A DNA stretch of 64,000 nucleotides from Treponema sp. (GTDB lineage: Bacteria; Spirochaetota; Spirochaetia; Treponematales; Treponemataceae), in the NCBI GenBank assembly GCA_016292805.1, contig JAEDFM010000001.1, positions 48,252-112,251 on the forward strand, read 5' to 3'. Under the pieces are notes generated by a model. The model searched no databases, had not been told where the DNA came from, and saw only the letters and a list, made by a program, of their open reading frames with translations. Below, in pieces: positions 48,982 through 58,969 of the stretch (its first letter is position 1; every line of letters begins with the position of its first letter). A program made the translations under genes and the position numbers.

Positions 48982-49584
48982 ATGAAAAATCATGGTATTA
49001 AGTTACTGAATATTCTTCTCTCAATAACACTGATCTTTTTTGTTATAGCATTGGTAATTCTCTTAAATGAACCTTCTGTTCAGCCAACTTCTGTTCTTTA
49101 TATGGTATGTCTTTATGCACAGTTGATTGTAGGTGCTTTTGCAATTTACTGGAGTCTTTCAAAAACAAAAAAAGCCTATCATTTATTTTGTGGTATGCTG
49201 TTTTTTTCTATGTCTGTCCTTACTTTGCTTATCCGCTGGTGCCTTCCATATAATTTAAATGTATGGTGGCCTGTATTTGGTATACTTTCTGGAGTTGAAC
49301 TTATTATTACAGGTGCCTATAAATATAGAAAACTGAAGTTTGGTTATTTATTTCCAGCATGCTGTCTAATTATTGTTGATTTGTGGTATATGCTATTTAC
49401 ATTCCAGATTATAAAAGTTCCATTTACAAAAGTAACAAAGGTTACAGTTCCATCATTTTTTGGAGTTGTTGCGATGTTTTTTATTCTTATGTTTGTATTA
49501 CAGCAGAGACATAAGAATCTTGTTATTAAGGATGATGAACAGGGAACCTTCTCCGATGAAGAAATTCAGCTGGAAGAAGATTAA
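48982..49584 (+). CDS. Six-span membrane protein of unknown function
   Basis: A 200-residue integral membrane protein. Hydrophobic segments lie at about 9-28, 38-58, 68-87, 95-112, 122-142 and 155-172, followed by a short acidic tail (DDEQGTFSDEEIQLEED). No family is recognised. An AAGGGG site and a TATAAT box just upstream support expression. The TPR-protein gene follows after 26 bases. Confidence 0.7.
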   Translation: MKNHGIKLLNILLSITLIFFVIALVILLNEPSVQPTSVLYMVCLYAQLIVGAFAIYWSLSKTKKAYHLFCGMLFFSMSVLTLLIRWCLPYNLNVWWPVFGILSGVELIITGAYKYRKLKFGYLFPACCLIIVDLWYMLFTFQIIKVPFTKVTKVTVPSFFGVVAMFFILMFVLQQRHKNLVIKDDEQGTFSDEEIQLEED

Positions 49585-49610
49585 TCCGATTATAATCATG
49601 GGAAAAAACT

Positions 49611-51380
49611 TTGGGCTTTAATAAATGTGTTGCACAGAAAATTATCCTCTTTACTGCCTCGATTCTGGTATTAAGCGAGCCTGTATTTGCTAAAAAGAAA
49701 AAGCCGGCAACTGCAGAACCTGGTACTGAACCAAGAATTGTAGCTTCAGATGTGGAGCTTGTTTCAGAGGATAAAACTGCTGCCCAGTTAAAACTCCCTT
49801 CTGCAAAAAGAACTTTTTTCAATAAGATTCCTCAGGAAATAATTGACGGGGTAGAAAAGGGCTCTCCGGCTTCTTTGCGTGATGCAATGGCTCAGATTCG
49901 TAAAAGTGAATCTGAATATGTTGAAAACGAAAAAATCCTTATTGCTGTTGCTACAGAAATAATGAAAACAGTATGGCCTTCGGAAAAACAAACCTGGGAT
50001 ACATTTGCAGTAGACAGCAATAATCTTTATATGGGAGCAATTGAATCTGAACAGAATGGAATTTTTGATACCAGTACAGGTAACTCAGATTTTCTTCTTA
50101 CAATTATTCCTGCATTTGTAATTTTCCGTCCTACTTACAATGCTTCTCAGTATGAAGTCTGTTTAAATGCTGTAAAGCAGGCGTTGACTTATGCTCCAGA
50201 TTCTGTTCTGGCAAATTATATGATGGGACTTCTGCTGGAAAAAAATAACGAGTATGCAGAAGCAAAAATTTATCTTCAGAAAGCTTATAACGGCGGAGAG
50301 CCTGCTCAGGAATTATCACTTGCCTGTGTAAGAGTTTTTCAGAAAACTGGAGATGTAGCTTCTGCTGCCTTTATTATGCAGAATCTTCCTTCCGACACTC
50401 CTAATCTGGAAATCTTAAAACAGAATGCCTATGTAGCCTTTGCTTCAAAAGATTACATTAAGGCAGAACAGTATGTTGCCAGAGTTTTACAGCAGACTCC
50501 AAATGATCTGGAATTTGTTCTATTCCGTGCAAAGATTCTTATAGAAAAGAAAGATTACATTCATGCAGTTTCTCTTTTGGATATGTATGCCCGTCAGAAT
50601 GATACAAATTATGATTATCTGCTGCTTCGTGCCCGTGTACAGTTGGACTGGAGTAAAAATACAGCTGCTGCTACAGAAACAATTGAAAAGGCTTTACAGC
50701 TTTATCCAGACAGAATAGAAGCCCTTATGTTTGCAGCCCGCATTTCTTCTGCTACAGACAGTCTTGTTGCCGGTAAATATGCTGATGAACTTTCGGCTAA
50801 GGTTCTTGAAAAGGAGCCTGATAATGCAGATGCCTTACTGTATGCCATGAACGGTCTTGCCCAGAGACAGAATTGGCAGGAAGCTTATGCAATCAGCAGT
50901 AAATTAATCCAGCGTAATGATGTGTCTACGGAAGTAGTGGAAAGTCATGTAAAAATCTGCGTAAAACTTGGAAAACGTTCAGAAGCTTATGAACTTGCAA
51001 AAAAAATGCATGATGCTGCTCCAGAAGATGAAGGGCTTTTGAAGGCTTACATTCTTGCTTACTCAGAATATGGAAACAGAGATACTGTTATTAAATATAT
51101 TGATTCTCTTATGAATGGTGCTTCTGCAAAAATGAAAAGTTACCTCTATTATAGAAGAAGTTATCTTCAGTATTCAGAAGACAGTTCTCTTGCAGATTTG
51201 CGTTCCTCTTTGATTTCAAATCCTCGTAATGCGGATTCTCTTTTCCGTCTTTATGAAATTTACTATGGCAAGAAAGATTACCGTAAGGCTCAGTATTATT
51301 TGCGCCAGGTTGTAGCCATAAATCCTAATGATACTTCAGTTAAAAAACTAAACGAAGCTCTTACTAAACTTATTCAATAA
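49611..51380 (+). CDS. Exported tetratricopeptide-repeat protein
   Basis: A 589-residue protein beginning at TTG with a signal peptide (QKIILFTASILVLSEPVFA, then KKKKP). From about 160 onward it is a series of TPRs (for example YAPDSVLANYMMGLLLEKNN and IKAEQYVARVLQQTPNDLEF), ending RKAQYYLRQVVAINPNDTSV. It is expected to be periplasmic and act as a scaffold. The start is uncertain: ATG 49598 with a plausible context opens a different frame of only seven codons, so TTG 49611 is the only in-frame early start before the signal sequence. It is separated from yajC by 75 bases. Confidence 0.8.
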   Translation: MGFNKCVAQKIILFTASILVLSEPVFAKKKKPATAEPGTEPRIVASDVELVSEDKTAAQLKLPSAKRTFFNKIPQEIIDGVEKGSPASLRDAMAQIRKSESEYVENEKILIAVATEIMKTVWPSEKQTWDTFAVDSNNLYMGAIESEQNGIFDTSTGNSDFLLTIIPAFVIFRPTYNASQYEVCLNAVKQALTYAPDSVLANYMMGLLLEKNNEYAEAKIYLQKAYNGGEPAQELSLACVRVFQKTGDVASAAFIMQNLPSDTPNLEILKQNAYVAFASKDYIKAEQYVARVLQQTPNDLEFVLFRAKILIEKKDYIHAVSLLDMYARQNDTNYDYLLLRARVQLDWSKNTAAATETIEKALQLYPDRIEALMFAARISSATDSLVAGKYADELSAKVLEKEPDNADALLYAMNGLAQRQNWQEAYAISSKLIQRNDVSTEVVESHVKICVKLGKRSEAYELAKKMHDAAPEDEGLLKAYILAYSEYGNRDTVIKYIDSLMNGASAKMKSYLYYRRSYLQYSEDSSLADLRSSLISNPRNADSLFRLYEIYYGKKDYRKAQYYLRQVVAINPNDTSVKKLNEALTKLIQ

Positions 51381-51455
51381 TAAAAAATCATAATTGATTA
51401 ATCATCCAATCAGTGGTAAAATTGTAGAACTAGTTTTATAACTAGGAATTCAAAA

Positions 51456-51899
51456 ATGGATGGTATAAATATGTCTTTTATTCCTTTATTACAGGCTGCA
51501 CCAAGCGCTTCATCTTCAGGCGCATTGTTTTCGGGTGTTGTTCCTTTCATTCTTATCATTGTAATTTTCTATTTCTTCTTGATTCGTCCTCAGAACAAAA
51601 AGCAGAAAGAAACAGAGAAAATGCTCAAGGCTTTGAAGAAAGGTGATAAAGTTATAACAATCGGTGGTATTCACGGTGTTGTATCTTCTGTAAAAGAAAA
51701 CACTATCATCGTAAAAGTTGATGATAACTGCAAAATCGAATTTAATCGTACTGCAATTTCTACAGTAGAAATGTCAGACGAAGAAAAAGCTAAATTAGCT
51801 GAAGCTGAAGCCGCAAAAAAAGCAGAAAAAGAAGCTGCAAAAGCTGCTAAAGCTGAAAAAAAAGCTAAAAAAGCAGAAAAATCTTCAGACGAAGAATAA
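51456..51899 (+). CDS. yajC: Sec translocon accessory protein YajC
   Basis: A 147-residue protein with one membrane span (VVPFILIIVIFYFFLIRPQN) and the YajC domain (QKETEKMLKALKKGDKVITI then GGIHGVVSSVKENT). The tail is an Ala/Lys/Glu-rich stretch of about 35 residues not normal for YajC and probably a charged helix. It associates with SecDF to aid protein export. ATG 51456 and Met6 at 51471 are both possible starts. The order yajC-secD-secF is widely conserved, including in T. pallidum. Confidence 0.93.
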   Translation: MDGINMSFIPLLQAAPSASSSGALFSGVVPFILIIVIFYFFLIRPQNKKQKETEKMLKALKKGDKVITIGGIHGVVSSVKENTIIVKVDDNCKIEFNRTAISTVEMSDEEKAKLAEAEAAKKAEKEAAKAAKAEKKAKKAEKSSDEE

Positions 51900-51933
51900 A
51901 CATAATTAAAAATAAATTGAGGTTTACAAAAAG

Positions 51934-53673
51934 ATGAACAAACGAACACGTTTATTAATTCTTCTTGTTGTAATTGCAGTTTGTTTCGTATTCCTCTGGC
52001 CATCAATCAGTTGGTACGGAAGAACACCAAAAGAAACACAGCAGTTAGCTTTAGGTTCAACAGAGAACATTAAGAGCTACGCAGAATTGCAGGCAGCAGA
52101 AGATGTACGGGCAATCAAAAAATTGTCTAAAGCTTTAGTTCTTCCAGAAGAATATGGCTGGGTAGAAAAAAAGGCTGCTAAACAATACAAGAAATTGGGA
52201 AAGAAAGTTCCTTCTCCAATGACAATTACAGATATTCTTTCTATTTATGATAGTGAAAAAGAATTTCTTGATGATTTACAGGAAAAATATCGTTCAGAAA
52301 TCTTAAAGGCAAAAAGATACTATGATAACTCAGTTAAGCTTGGTCTTGATCTTTCTGGTGGTATGAACGTTATTGTAAAGGCTGACCTTGATGCAGCTGT
52401 TGCTTCTATGGGAGAAGAAATCTCTTCTGACAACATCAGTGCATATAAGAAAGAAGCAATGGCAAACGCTATTGAAAATCTTACAAGCCGTATAGACCGC
52501 TTTGGTCTTACATCTCCTACTGTTCGTCAGCAGGGTGAGGATAGAATCTACATTGAAATTCCAGGTGCTGCACAGGCAGAAACAATCAATACTCTTATTA
52601 TGGGTAAAGGTATCTTGAACTTCCGTCTCGTAGACATGGAAGCTACAGCTGCATTCAAAGCATATTATGAACAGCATCCAGCAACAACATTTAATGCTGT
52701 TGGTGATTTAATGGATAAAACAATTATTCCTGAAGACTGCGATGTATTCGGTATTTATACAAAAGATGCTTATGGTGTTGATGAACGCTATGACTGGGTT
52801 GTTGTAAAGAAGGAAATCGCTCTTGATGGTAGTCATGTAAAATCAGCAATGGTTAATAGAGATTCTATTACAGGACAGATTGAAGTTGACTTCAAACTTG
52901 ACCTTGAAGGTGCTCAGATTTTCGCTGACTTTACTTCTGCTCATGTAGGTGAAAACCTTGCAATCGTAAGCGACAATAAAGTTAAATCAAATGCTACAAT
53001 CCGTGATGCAATCACTGGTGGTTCAGTGTCTCTTTCTGGTGGATTCAGCCAGCAGGAAGCTGAAAATATTCAGAAAGTATTGCAGACAGCTTGGTTGAAT
53101 GTTCCACTTGAAGTTGAAAGTCAGCAGGTAATCGGTGCTTCACTTGGAGCTGAAGCTATCAAACAGGGTATCCTTGCTATTGCTCTTGGTCTTGGTTTGA
53201 TTCTTATCTTCATGCTTTTGTTCTATCATGCATCTGGTATCAACGCTGTTGTTGCTCAGGTTTTGAACTTGTACATTATGTTCGCTGTTCTTTCAGCTTT
53301 CAATTATACACTTACACTTTCATCAATTGCCGGTATGATTCTTACAATCGGTATGGCCGTTGATGCTAACGTATTGATTTTTGAACGCATTAAGGAAGAA
53401 TTGAGACTGGGTAAGAGCCGTACAGTTGCCATTTCAATGGGTTTTGATAACGCATTCTGGGCAATTATGGACTCTAACATCACAACATTCATTGCTGCTT
53501 TGTTCCTTGCTGGTCTTGGAACTGGTTCAATTCAGGGATTTGCCGTTTCACTTGCAATCGGTGTATGTTCTTCTGTATTCACAGCATTGTTCGTTTCTCG
53601 CTTAATCTTTGACTTCGATACAGATGTATTGAAAGCTAAGAAGGTAAGTATTGGTTGGGGGATTAAACAATAA
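51934..53673 (+). CDS. secD: Protein translocase subunit SecD
   Basis: A 579-residue inner-membrane protein using the proton gradient to pull proteins out of SecYEG. It has one N-terminal span, the large periplasmic part with GLDLSGGMNVIVKADLD, and five C-terminal spans containing GMAVDANVLIFERIKEEL. The first periplasmic region includes an extra segment (about 60-120) before the LDLSGG motif. The stop overlaps the secF ATG (TAATG). Confidence 0.96.
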   Translation: MNKRTRLLILLVVIAVCFVFLWPSISWYGRTPKETQQLALGSTENIKSYAELQAAEDVRAIKKLSKALVLPEEYGWVEKKAAKQYKKLGKKVPSPMTITDILSIYDSEKEFLDDLQEKYRSEILKAKRYYDNSVKLGLDLSGGMNVIVKADLDAAVASMGEEISSDNISAYKKEAMANAIENLTSRIDRFGLTSPTVRQQGEDRIYIEIPGAAQAETINTLIMGKGILNFRLVDMEATAAFKAYYEQHPATTFNAVGDLMDKTIIPEDCDVFGIYTKDAYGVDERYDWVVVKKEIALDGSHVKSAMVNRDSITGQIEVDFKLDLEGAQIFADFTSAHVGENLAIVSDNKVKSNATIRDAITGGSVSLSGGFSQQEAENIQKVLQTAWLNVPLEVESQQVIGASLGAEAIKQGILAIALGLGLILIFMLLFYHASGINAVVAQVLNLYIMFAVLSAFNYTLTLSSIAGMILTIGMAVDANVLIFERIKEELRLGKSRTVAISMGFDNAFWAIMDSNITTFIAALFLAGLGTGSIQGFAVSLAIGVCSSVFTALFVSRLIFDFDTDVLKAKKVSIGWGIKQ

Positions 53674-54887
53674 TGAAAACTATTAAATTTAATAAAGGAT
53701 TTATTCCTGCAGCCATTATTTCTGGCATTATTATTTTAGCTGGTGTTGTTGGTCTCTTTGTAAAAGGAATCAACTTTGGTTTGGACTTCCGCCCAGGTAT
53801 GATTGAAGAAGTTCGTGTTGCTGAACCAGTTGCTGAAATTGGATATAACGGACCTGCAAAAGTTTCTATGGACTTGTCTGCTGGTCAGATGGATATTGTA
53901 ATTTCTGGTGTTGGTGCTACAAACGAAACTCGTTCTTTCAACTTCAATGTTGTAAAAACTGTATCTGAACTTGCTGCAGAAGTTAATAAAATTGACGGTG
54001 TTGTAATGAATGTTCGTAACGGTTCATACGATACAACAAAATTGTTCTTAAATTCAGCTGTAACAAATCAGCTTTCAGATTCAATTATCTATATCTACCC
54101 AGCTGGTAGTTCAAAAGTAACTACAGACGATGTTCGTGCTGCTTTTGGTTCTGACAGTGTAGATATTAAACAGTTAGGTGCTGGTGCTGATGCTTCTTAT
54201 CAGATTCGTAAATCTGTAAAAGAAGGTGATGTTCAGGCTGATGTTCTTGCTGGAATCAACGAAAAGCTTTACTCGAAATTTGGTAAAGAAAATGTAGCTG
54301 TAGTAAAAACAGACTTCATTGGTGCAGGTATGTCAAAATCAATTGCTATCCGCTCAATCATCATGCTTTTGCTTACAGTAGTTTTAATCTGGGTTTATGC
54401 TGCAATTCGTTTCCACTGGGACTTCGCTCTTGGTTCAGTAATTGCTTTGATTCACGATACTTGTATTATCATGGCATTCATTATCTGGACTCAGATGGAA
54501 TTCTCTACAACAGTTCTTGCTGCAGTTCTTACAATCATTGGTTACTCAATCAACGCTACTGTCGTAATTCTTGACCGTATCCGTTATAACCTTAAGATGA
54601 TGCCAGAAGCAAAGAACTTCAACGAAATCTTAAATAAATCTTTAGGTGACACATTACTTCGTTCTATTCTTACAACTGTAACAACATTGTTCGCAGTAGT
54701 TTCATTGTATGTATTTACAACAGGATCTATTAAGAACTTTGCTCTTGCTATGATTGTTGGTTTGATCAGTGGTATGTATTCTTCTATCTTCATTTCTTCA
54801 GGATTTATTGCTATGTTCCGTAAGAACTGGAAGCCAGAATACGGTGTTCATCACTCAGCAAAAACAGCTAAAATCCAAGAAGAATAA
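53673..54887 (+). CDS. secF: Protein translocase subunit SecF
   Basis: A 404-residue partner of SecD with six spans. The N-terminal motif, usually DFxGG, reads GLDFRPGMIEEVRV here, with Pro in place of a Gly. The membrane core has YSINATVVILDRIRYNLK. The periplasmic part is somewhat longer than in E. coli. One-base overlap with secD. A terminator follows at 54910, so yajC-secDF is a closed unit. Confidence 0.95.
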   Translation: MKTIKFNKGFIPAAIISGIIILAGVVGLFVKGINFGLDFRPGMIEEVRVAEPVAEIGYNGPAKVSMDLSAGQMDIVISGVGATNETRSFNFNVVKTVSELAAEVNKIDGVVMNVRNGSYDTTKLFLNSAVTNQLSDSIIYIYPAGSSKVTTDDVRAAFGSDSVDIKQLGAGADASYQIRKSVKEGDVQADVLAGINEKLYSKFGKENVAVVKTDFIGAGMSKSIAIRSIIMLLLTVVLIWVYAAIRFHWDFALGSVIALIHDTCIIMAFIIWTQMEFSTTVLAAVLTIIGYSINATVVILDRIRYNLKMMPEAKNFNEILNKSLGDTLLRSILTTVTTLFAVVSLYVFTTGSIKNFALAMIVGLISGMYSSIFISSGFIAMFRKNWKPEYGVHHSAKTAKIQEE

Positions 54888-54909
54888 TAGCTGCTTTTAA
54901 ACTTATATC

Positions 54910-54955
54910 AATCGCTCCCATGGAAGAATACTTCTGTTGGGGCGATTTTTTTTTG
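54910..54955 (+). terminator. Terminator after secF
   Basis: ATCGC-T-CCC (54911-54919) pairs with GGG-GCGAT (54939-54946), with an inner GAAG/CTTC, followed by nine T. Confidence 0.85.
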
Positions 54956-54976
54956 TTTAAATGATATTCTTAATAT

Positions 54977-55834
54977 ATGGAAGTAATTAAATCTTCAGTT
55001 TTAGGCTTTTGCTTTGGTGTTAGAAGGGCAGTTGAACTGGCTGAAAAAGCTCTTTCGGAAGCTGATGGAAAACCTGTATACTCATTGGGACCTCTTATTC
55101 ATAATGAAAGTGCATTAAAATCTCTGGAACAAAAAGGATTGATGATTGCCCGGGAAGATGGAATTGATGATATTGATGATGGTGCAATAGTTGTAATCAG
55201 GGCACACGGTGTAGCTCCTTGTATTATAAGCAGATTAGAGCAGAAAAATTGTAAAGTTGTAGATGCAACTTGTCCTCGTGTAAAAGCAAGCCAGAAAATG
55301 GTAGAACGCTATTCTTCATTGAATGACTATATTGTTCTTACAGGGGACAGAAATCATGGAGAAGTTATTGGTATAGCCGGATATGCTGGGAAAAACTTCA
55401 GTCAGCTGCAGAATTATGAAGAAGCTGAAAAGTTTACAATTGATGATCCGGACTCTAAAAATGTTATTCTTCTTAGCCAGACTACTTACAGTCCACTTGA
55501 GTTTGAAAAAATTCAGAATTTATTTAAAACTAAATTCAAGAATCTGGCAGTTATGAACACAATTTGTCCAGCAACTGAGGAACGACAGAATGCGCTTTTG
55601 GAATTATGTGCAAAGGTAGATGGCGTAATTGTAATTGGTGGAAAATCTTCTGCCAACACAAAAAGATTGTTTCAGACTGCTGCTGCTAACTGTAAATATG
55701 CTGTACATATTCAAGATGCCAGTGAAATACCAGAAGAATTCTTTAAATTACAGAAGGTTGGAATTACAGCTGGTGCCAGTACCCCTGATGAAATTATTTC
55801 CTGTGTTGAAATAGAATTCAAAAGTATGATATAA
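54977..55834 (+). CDS. ispH: 4-hydroxy-3-methylbut-2-enyl diphosphate reductase IspH
   Basis: A 285-residue iron-sulfur enzyme, the last step of the non-mevalonate isoprenoid pathway. The three cluster Cys are in GFCFGVRRA, VDATCPRVK and NTICPATEERQ. The catalytic EATE-type segment is represented by TEERQ and the neighbouring Ser/Asn region (GGKSSANTKRLF). There is no N-terminal extension. The gene lies eight bases before ndk, so both share an mRNA. Confidence 0.95.
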   Translation: MEVIKSSVLGFCFGVRRAVELAEKALSEADGKPVYSLGPLIHNESALKSLEQKGLMIAREDGIDDIDDGAIVVIRAHGVAPCIISRLEQKNCKVVDATCPRVKASQKMVERYSSLNDYIVLTGDRNHGEVIGIAGYAGKNFSQLQNYEEAEKFTIDDPDSKNVILLSQTTYSPLEFEKIQNLFKTKFKNLAVMNTICPATEERQNALLELCAKVDGVIVIGGKSSANTKRLFQTAAANCKYAVHIQDASEIPEEFFKLQKVGITAGASTPDEIISCVEIEFKSMI

Positions 55835-55842
55835 TTTATATT

Positions 55843-56286
55843 ATGAGTAGATGTTTTGCAATGTTAAAACCAGGTGTAGTTAACAGACGCCTGGTAGGTG
55901 AGGTTATTGAACGCCTCGAAAAGAAAGGTTTGAAAATTATTGGATTGAAAATGGTTCATCCAACACGTGAAATCGCTGAAGCACACTATGCTGAACACAA
56001 AGATAAGCCTTTCTTTGGTGAATTGGTAGATTATCTTGTTTCTGGTCCTGTAGTTGCAATGGTATTACAGGCAGATGACTGTGTAGTAATTACAAGAAAA
56101 TTAGTTGGAAAAACAAAGCCTGCAGAAGCTGAACCAGGAACAATCCGTGGAGATTACTGTGTTCATACTGCACGCAATATTATTCATGCGTCAGACAGTG
56201 ACGAAAGTGCTGCACGGGAAATTGCACTCTGGTTTAAAGATGAAGAAATCTTTGACTGGAAAGACTGCGAAGACGGCTGGTATTAG
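55843..56286 (+). CDS. ndk: Nucleoside diphosphate kinase
   Basis: A 147-residue enzyme balancing nucleoside triphosphates. The phosphorylated His is in ARNIIHASDSDESAAREI. The N-terminal FAMLKPGVVNRRLVGEVIER is typical, as is GTIRGDYCV. The end (ALWFKDEEIFDWKDCEDGWY) is normal. A terminator follows at 56309. Confidence 0.96.
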   Translation: MSRCFAMLKPGVVNRRLVGEVIERLEKKGLKIIGLKMVHPTREIAEAHYAEHKDKPFFGELVDYLVSGPVVAMVLQADDCVVITRKLVGKTKPAEAEPGTIRGDYCVHTARNIIHASDSDESAAREIALWFKDEEIFDWKDCEDGWY

Positions 56287-56308
56287 TCTGAACTAAACCG
56301 CAGATCAA

Positions 56309-56337
56309 AAGGCTCCATAAAGGGGCCTTATTTTTTT
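56309..56337 (+). terminator. Terminator after ndk
   Basis: AAGGCTCC (56309-56316) pairs with GGGGCCTT (56322-56329), followed by A and seven T. Confidence 0.85.
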
Positions 56338-56347
56338 AGAGGAAACT

Positions 56348-57400
56348 ATGGAAAGTAAGAATGTAGGAATTATTGGTGGTGGTGCCTGGGGAACTGGTAT
56401 GGCTCAGGCTCTTGCTCGTGGAAATCATAAGGTTCAGATTTGGGCTTTGGAAGATGAGGTGGTTGAATCTATTAATAAAGAACACGAGAACAAAAAATTC
56501 CTTCCTGGATATAAATTATCAGACTCTATTACTTGTTCAAAGGATATTGTAGAAGTTGCAACTGGAAAGGAATTCCTTATTATTGCTTCTCCATCACTTT
56601 ATCTTGCCAGCACTCTTGCTAAAATTGTAAATGTGCCTAATATTGCTGATGGTTCAACTGTAATTGCCAGTTTAACAAAAGGATTTGTGCCATCTGCTGA
56701 AGGTCCAAAACTTATTCTTGAAACCATGGAATCAGCTCTTCCTGAAATCTATAAAGATTGTACAGTTTATGTAGCTGGTCCTTCTCATGCAGAGGAAGTT
56801 GCAATGGGTAAACTTACAGGTCTTGTTGCTGCTTCTTTGAATCCAAAGAATTCTATCCGTGTACGGGAATTAATGCGTGTACCTGGTCTTATGGTATATT
56901 CAAGCTTTGATGTTGTTGGCGTTCAGATTTGTGCTGCTGCTAAAAACGTTGTTGCATGTGTTTACGGTGCCCTGGATGCTATTACTGAAACTTCTGAATT
57001 GTTTGGAGATAATACAGAATCGCTTTTAATGGCAGCTGGTCTTAATGAAATTCAGACTCTTGGTTTTGCAATGGGAGCTACTCATGCAGAAACCTTTACT
57101 TCAATTTCTGGAGTAGGTGACCTTGATGTAACCTGTAAATCAAAATATGGCCGTAACCGTCGTTTTGGTCAGGATATTGTAAAAACTGACATGCTTGCAA
57201 AATTTACAAGCATTGATGATCTTATTGCTAATGTTGGAAAAATCGGTTATTTACCAGAAGGTGCAATTGCCTGTAAATATGTTCATGAAATTGGGATAAA
57301 AAAAGATCTTAGACTTCCACTTACAGATGCTCTTTATAAAATCCTTAATAAAGAATCAACTGTAGATGAAGCAATTAATGACTTATTAAAATTAAAATAA
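56348..57400 (+). CDS. gpsA: NAD(P)-dependent glycerol-3-phosphate dehydrogenase GpsA
   Basis: A 350-residue enzyme making glycerol-3-phosphate for phospholipids. The Rossmann start is VGIIGGGAWGTGMAQALARG. The catalytic Lys lies in QICAAAKNVVACVYGALD. GDLDVTCKSKYGRNRRFG matches the substrate region. The ATG follows a GAGGAAAC site inside the tail of the ndk terminator, and 124 bases separate its stop from ffh. Confidence 0.95.
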   Translation: MESKNVGIIGGGAWGTGMAQALARGNHKVQIWALEDEVVESINKEHENKKFLPGYKLSDSITCSKDIVEVATGKEFLIIASPSLYLASTLAKIVNVPNIADGSTVIASLTKGFVPSAEGPKLILETMESALPEIYKDCTVYVAGPSHAEEVAMGKLTGLVAASLNPKNSIRVRELMRVPGLMVYSSFDVVGVQICAAAKNVVACVYGALDAITETSELFGDNTESLLMAAGLNEIQTLGFAMGATHAETFTSISGVGDLDVTCKSKYGRNRRFGQDIVKTDMLAKFTSIDDLIANVGKIGYLPEGAIACKYVHEIGIKKDLRLPLTDALYKILNKESTVDEAINDLLKLK

Positions 57401-57421
57401 TTGAGGATGCTTAAAATAGAA

Positions 57422-57463
57422 GAACCGTTAAAAAACAAGCGCTTTAGCGGTTGTTTTAGGTTC
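57422..57463 (+). other. Long hairpin in the gpsA-ffh gap
   Basis: GAACC (57422-57426) pairs with GGTTC (57459-57463), AAAACAA (57432-57438) with TTGTTTT (57451-57457), and CGC with GCG around a TTTA loop. No separate T-run follows, so it is not a standard terminator. It could be a 5' leader structure of ffh. Confidence 0.5.
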
Positions 57464-57524
57464 AACAAAAGAATAGCTGGGAGCGAGATTAATCGAGCGA
57501 AAATCCGAAATATGGGGTTAGAAA

Positions 57525-58961
57525 ATGTTAGAAAAAATTACAGGAACTTTTAGTGAAATTGTAAAAAAACTTAGTGGCAAGTCTACTATTACAGAAAAGA
57601 ATATTGAGGATTCCGTAGAAGAAATTAAAATGGCTTTACTGGAAGCCGATGTTAATCTTCGTGTCGTTCGCCGCTTTGTAAACTCTACTATTGAAGAAGC
57701 TAAAGGTGAAAAGGTTCTTAAATCTGTAAATCCTGGCCAGCAGTTTACAAAAATCATTTATGACAAAATGGTTTCTATGCTGGGTGATACAAAACAGGAT
57801 CTTCATCTTAAAGGTCCAGACACTCAGTCTGTAATTTTAATGCTTGGTCTTCAGGGTGCCGGTAAAACTACTGCTGCCTACAAGCTTGCTGCAAAGCTTT
57901 TAAAAGATGGCCGTAAGCCTTTACTTGCAGCTTGTGACTTAGTGCGTCCTGCCGCCGTTGAACAGCTTTCTCAGCTTGGTGAAAAAATTGGTGTTCCAGT
58001 TTATAAAGAAAACTCAAAGGATGCTGTTCAGAATGCAAAAGATGCAATTGCCTTTGCCCGAAAAAATGGTAACGATGTAATTATTATCGATACTGCTGGT
58101 CGTCTTCAGATTGATGAAGATATGATGGCAGAACTTGTAAAAATCAAGAAGGTAACAGATCCTGTAGAAGTTCTTTTAGTTGCCGATTCTATGACTGGTC
58201 AGAATGCTGTAGAAATTGCCCAGAGCTTTGATGAACAGCTTGGTCTTACAGGTGTTATTTTAACTAAGTTTGACTCAGATGCCCGTGGTGGTGCGGCTCT
58301 TTCTCTTAAAACTATTACTGGAAAACCAATCCTCTATATTGGTACTGGTGAAAAAACAGAAGATTTTGAAGTATTCCATCCAGAACGAATTGCAAGCCGC
58401 ATTCTTGGTATGGGTGATGTTGTTTCTCTTGTTGAAAAAGCTCAGGAAACTGTTGATGAAGAAGCAGCCCTTAAAATGGCTAAAAAACTTCAGAGAAATG
58501 AATTTACCTTGCAGGATATGCTTGAACAGTATCAGTCTGTAAAAAAGATGGGAAGTATGCAGTCTATTATGGATATGATTCCTGGTATGAGCGGTATGGA
58601 TGCTTCTCAGATGGATTTTAGTTCCCTTAAGAAAAATGAAGCTATCATTCAGAGTATGACTTATAAAGAAAGATTGAATCATCTTATTATTGGACCAAGC
58701 CGTCGTAAAAGAATTGCTAAAGGTTCAGGTACATCTGTAGCTGATGTAAATAAACTTCTTAAACAGTTTGAAAAAACTAAACTTATGATGAAGAAGGTTA
58801 GCCGTAACAAAGGTATGCAGGGCAAAATGATGAATCAGCTTGGAATTGATCCTTCAGCATTAGCCGGTCAGATGGGTGGAATGGGCGGTATGCCAGATAT
58901 GTCTTCTCTTAAAGGCATGGATATGAAAAAACTTCAGGAATTAGCAAAAAGATTCAGATAA
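57525..58961 (+). CDS. ffh: Signal recognition particle protein Ffh
   Basis: A 478-residue GTPase delivering nascent membrane proteins to the translocon. N domain at about 1-95; G domain with GLQGAGKTT, DLVRPAAVEQL, DTAGRLQ and TKFDSDARGGAAL. The M domain (about 325-450) has GMSGMDASQMDF, the RNA-binding SRRKRIAKGSGTSVADVNKL, and a Met/Gly-rich end (GQMGGMGGMPDMSSLKGMDM). GGGG precedes the ATG. No SRP RNA was found nearby. Confidence 0.96.
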   Translation: MLEKITGTFSEIVKKLSGKSTITEKNIEDSVEEIKMALLEADVNLRVVRRFVNSTIEEAKGEKVLKSVNPGQQFTKIIYDKMVSMLGDTKQDLHLKGPDTQSVILMLGLQGAGKTTAAYKLAAKLLKDGRKPLLAACDLVRPAAVEQLSQLGEKIGVPVYKENSKDAVQNAKDAIAFARKNGNDVIIIDTAGRLQIDEDMMAELVKIKKVTDPVEVLLVADSMTGQNAVEIAQSFDEQLGLTGVILTKFDSDARGGAALSLKTITGKPILYIGTGEKTEDFEVFHPERIASRILGMGDVVSLVEKAQETVDEEAALKMAKKLQRNEFTLQDMLEQYQSVKKMGSMQSIMDMIPGMSGMDASQMDFSSLKKNEAIIQSMTYKERLNHLIIGPSRRKRIAKGSGTSVADVNKLLKQFEKTKLMMKKVSRNKGMQGKMMNQLGIDPSALAGQMGGMGGMPDMSSLKGMDMKKLQELAKRFR

Positions 58962-58969
58962 GACTTTTC

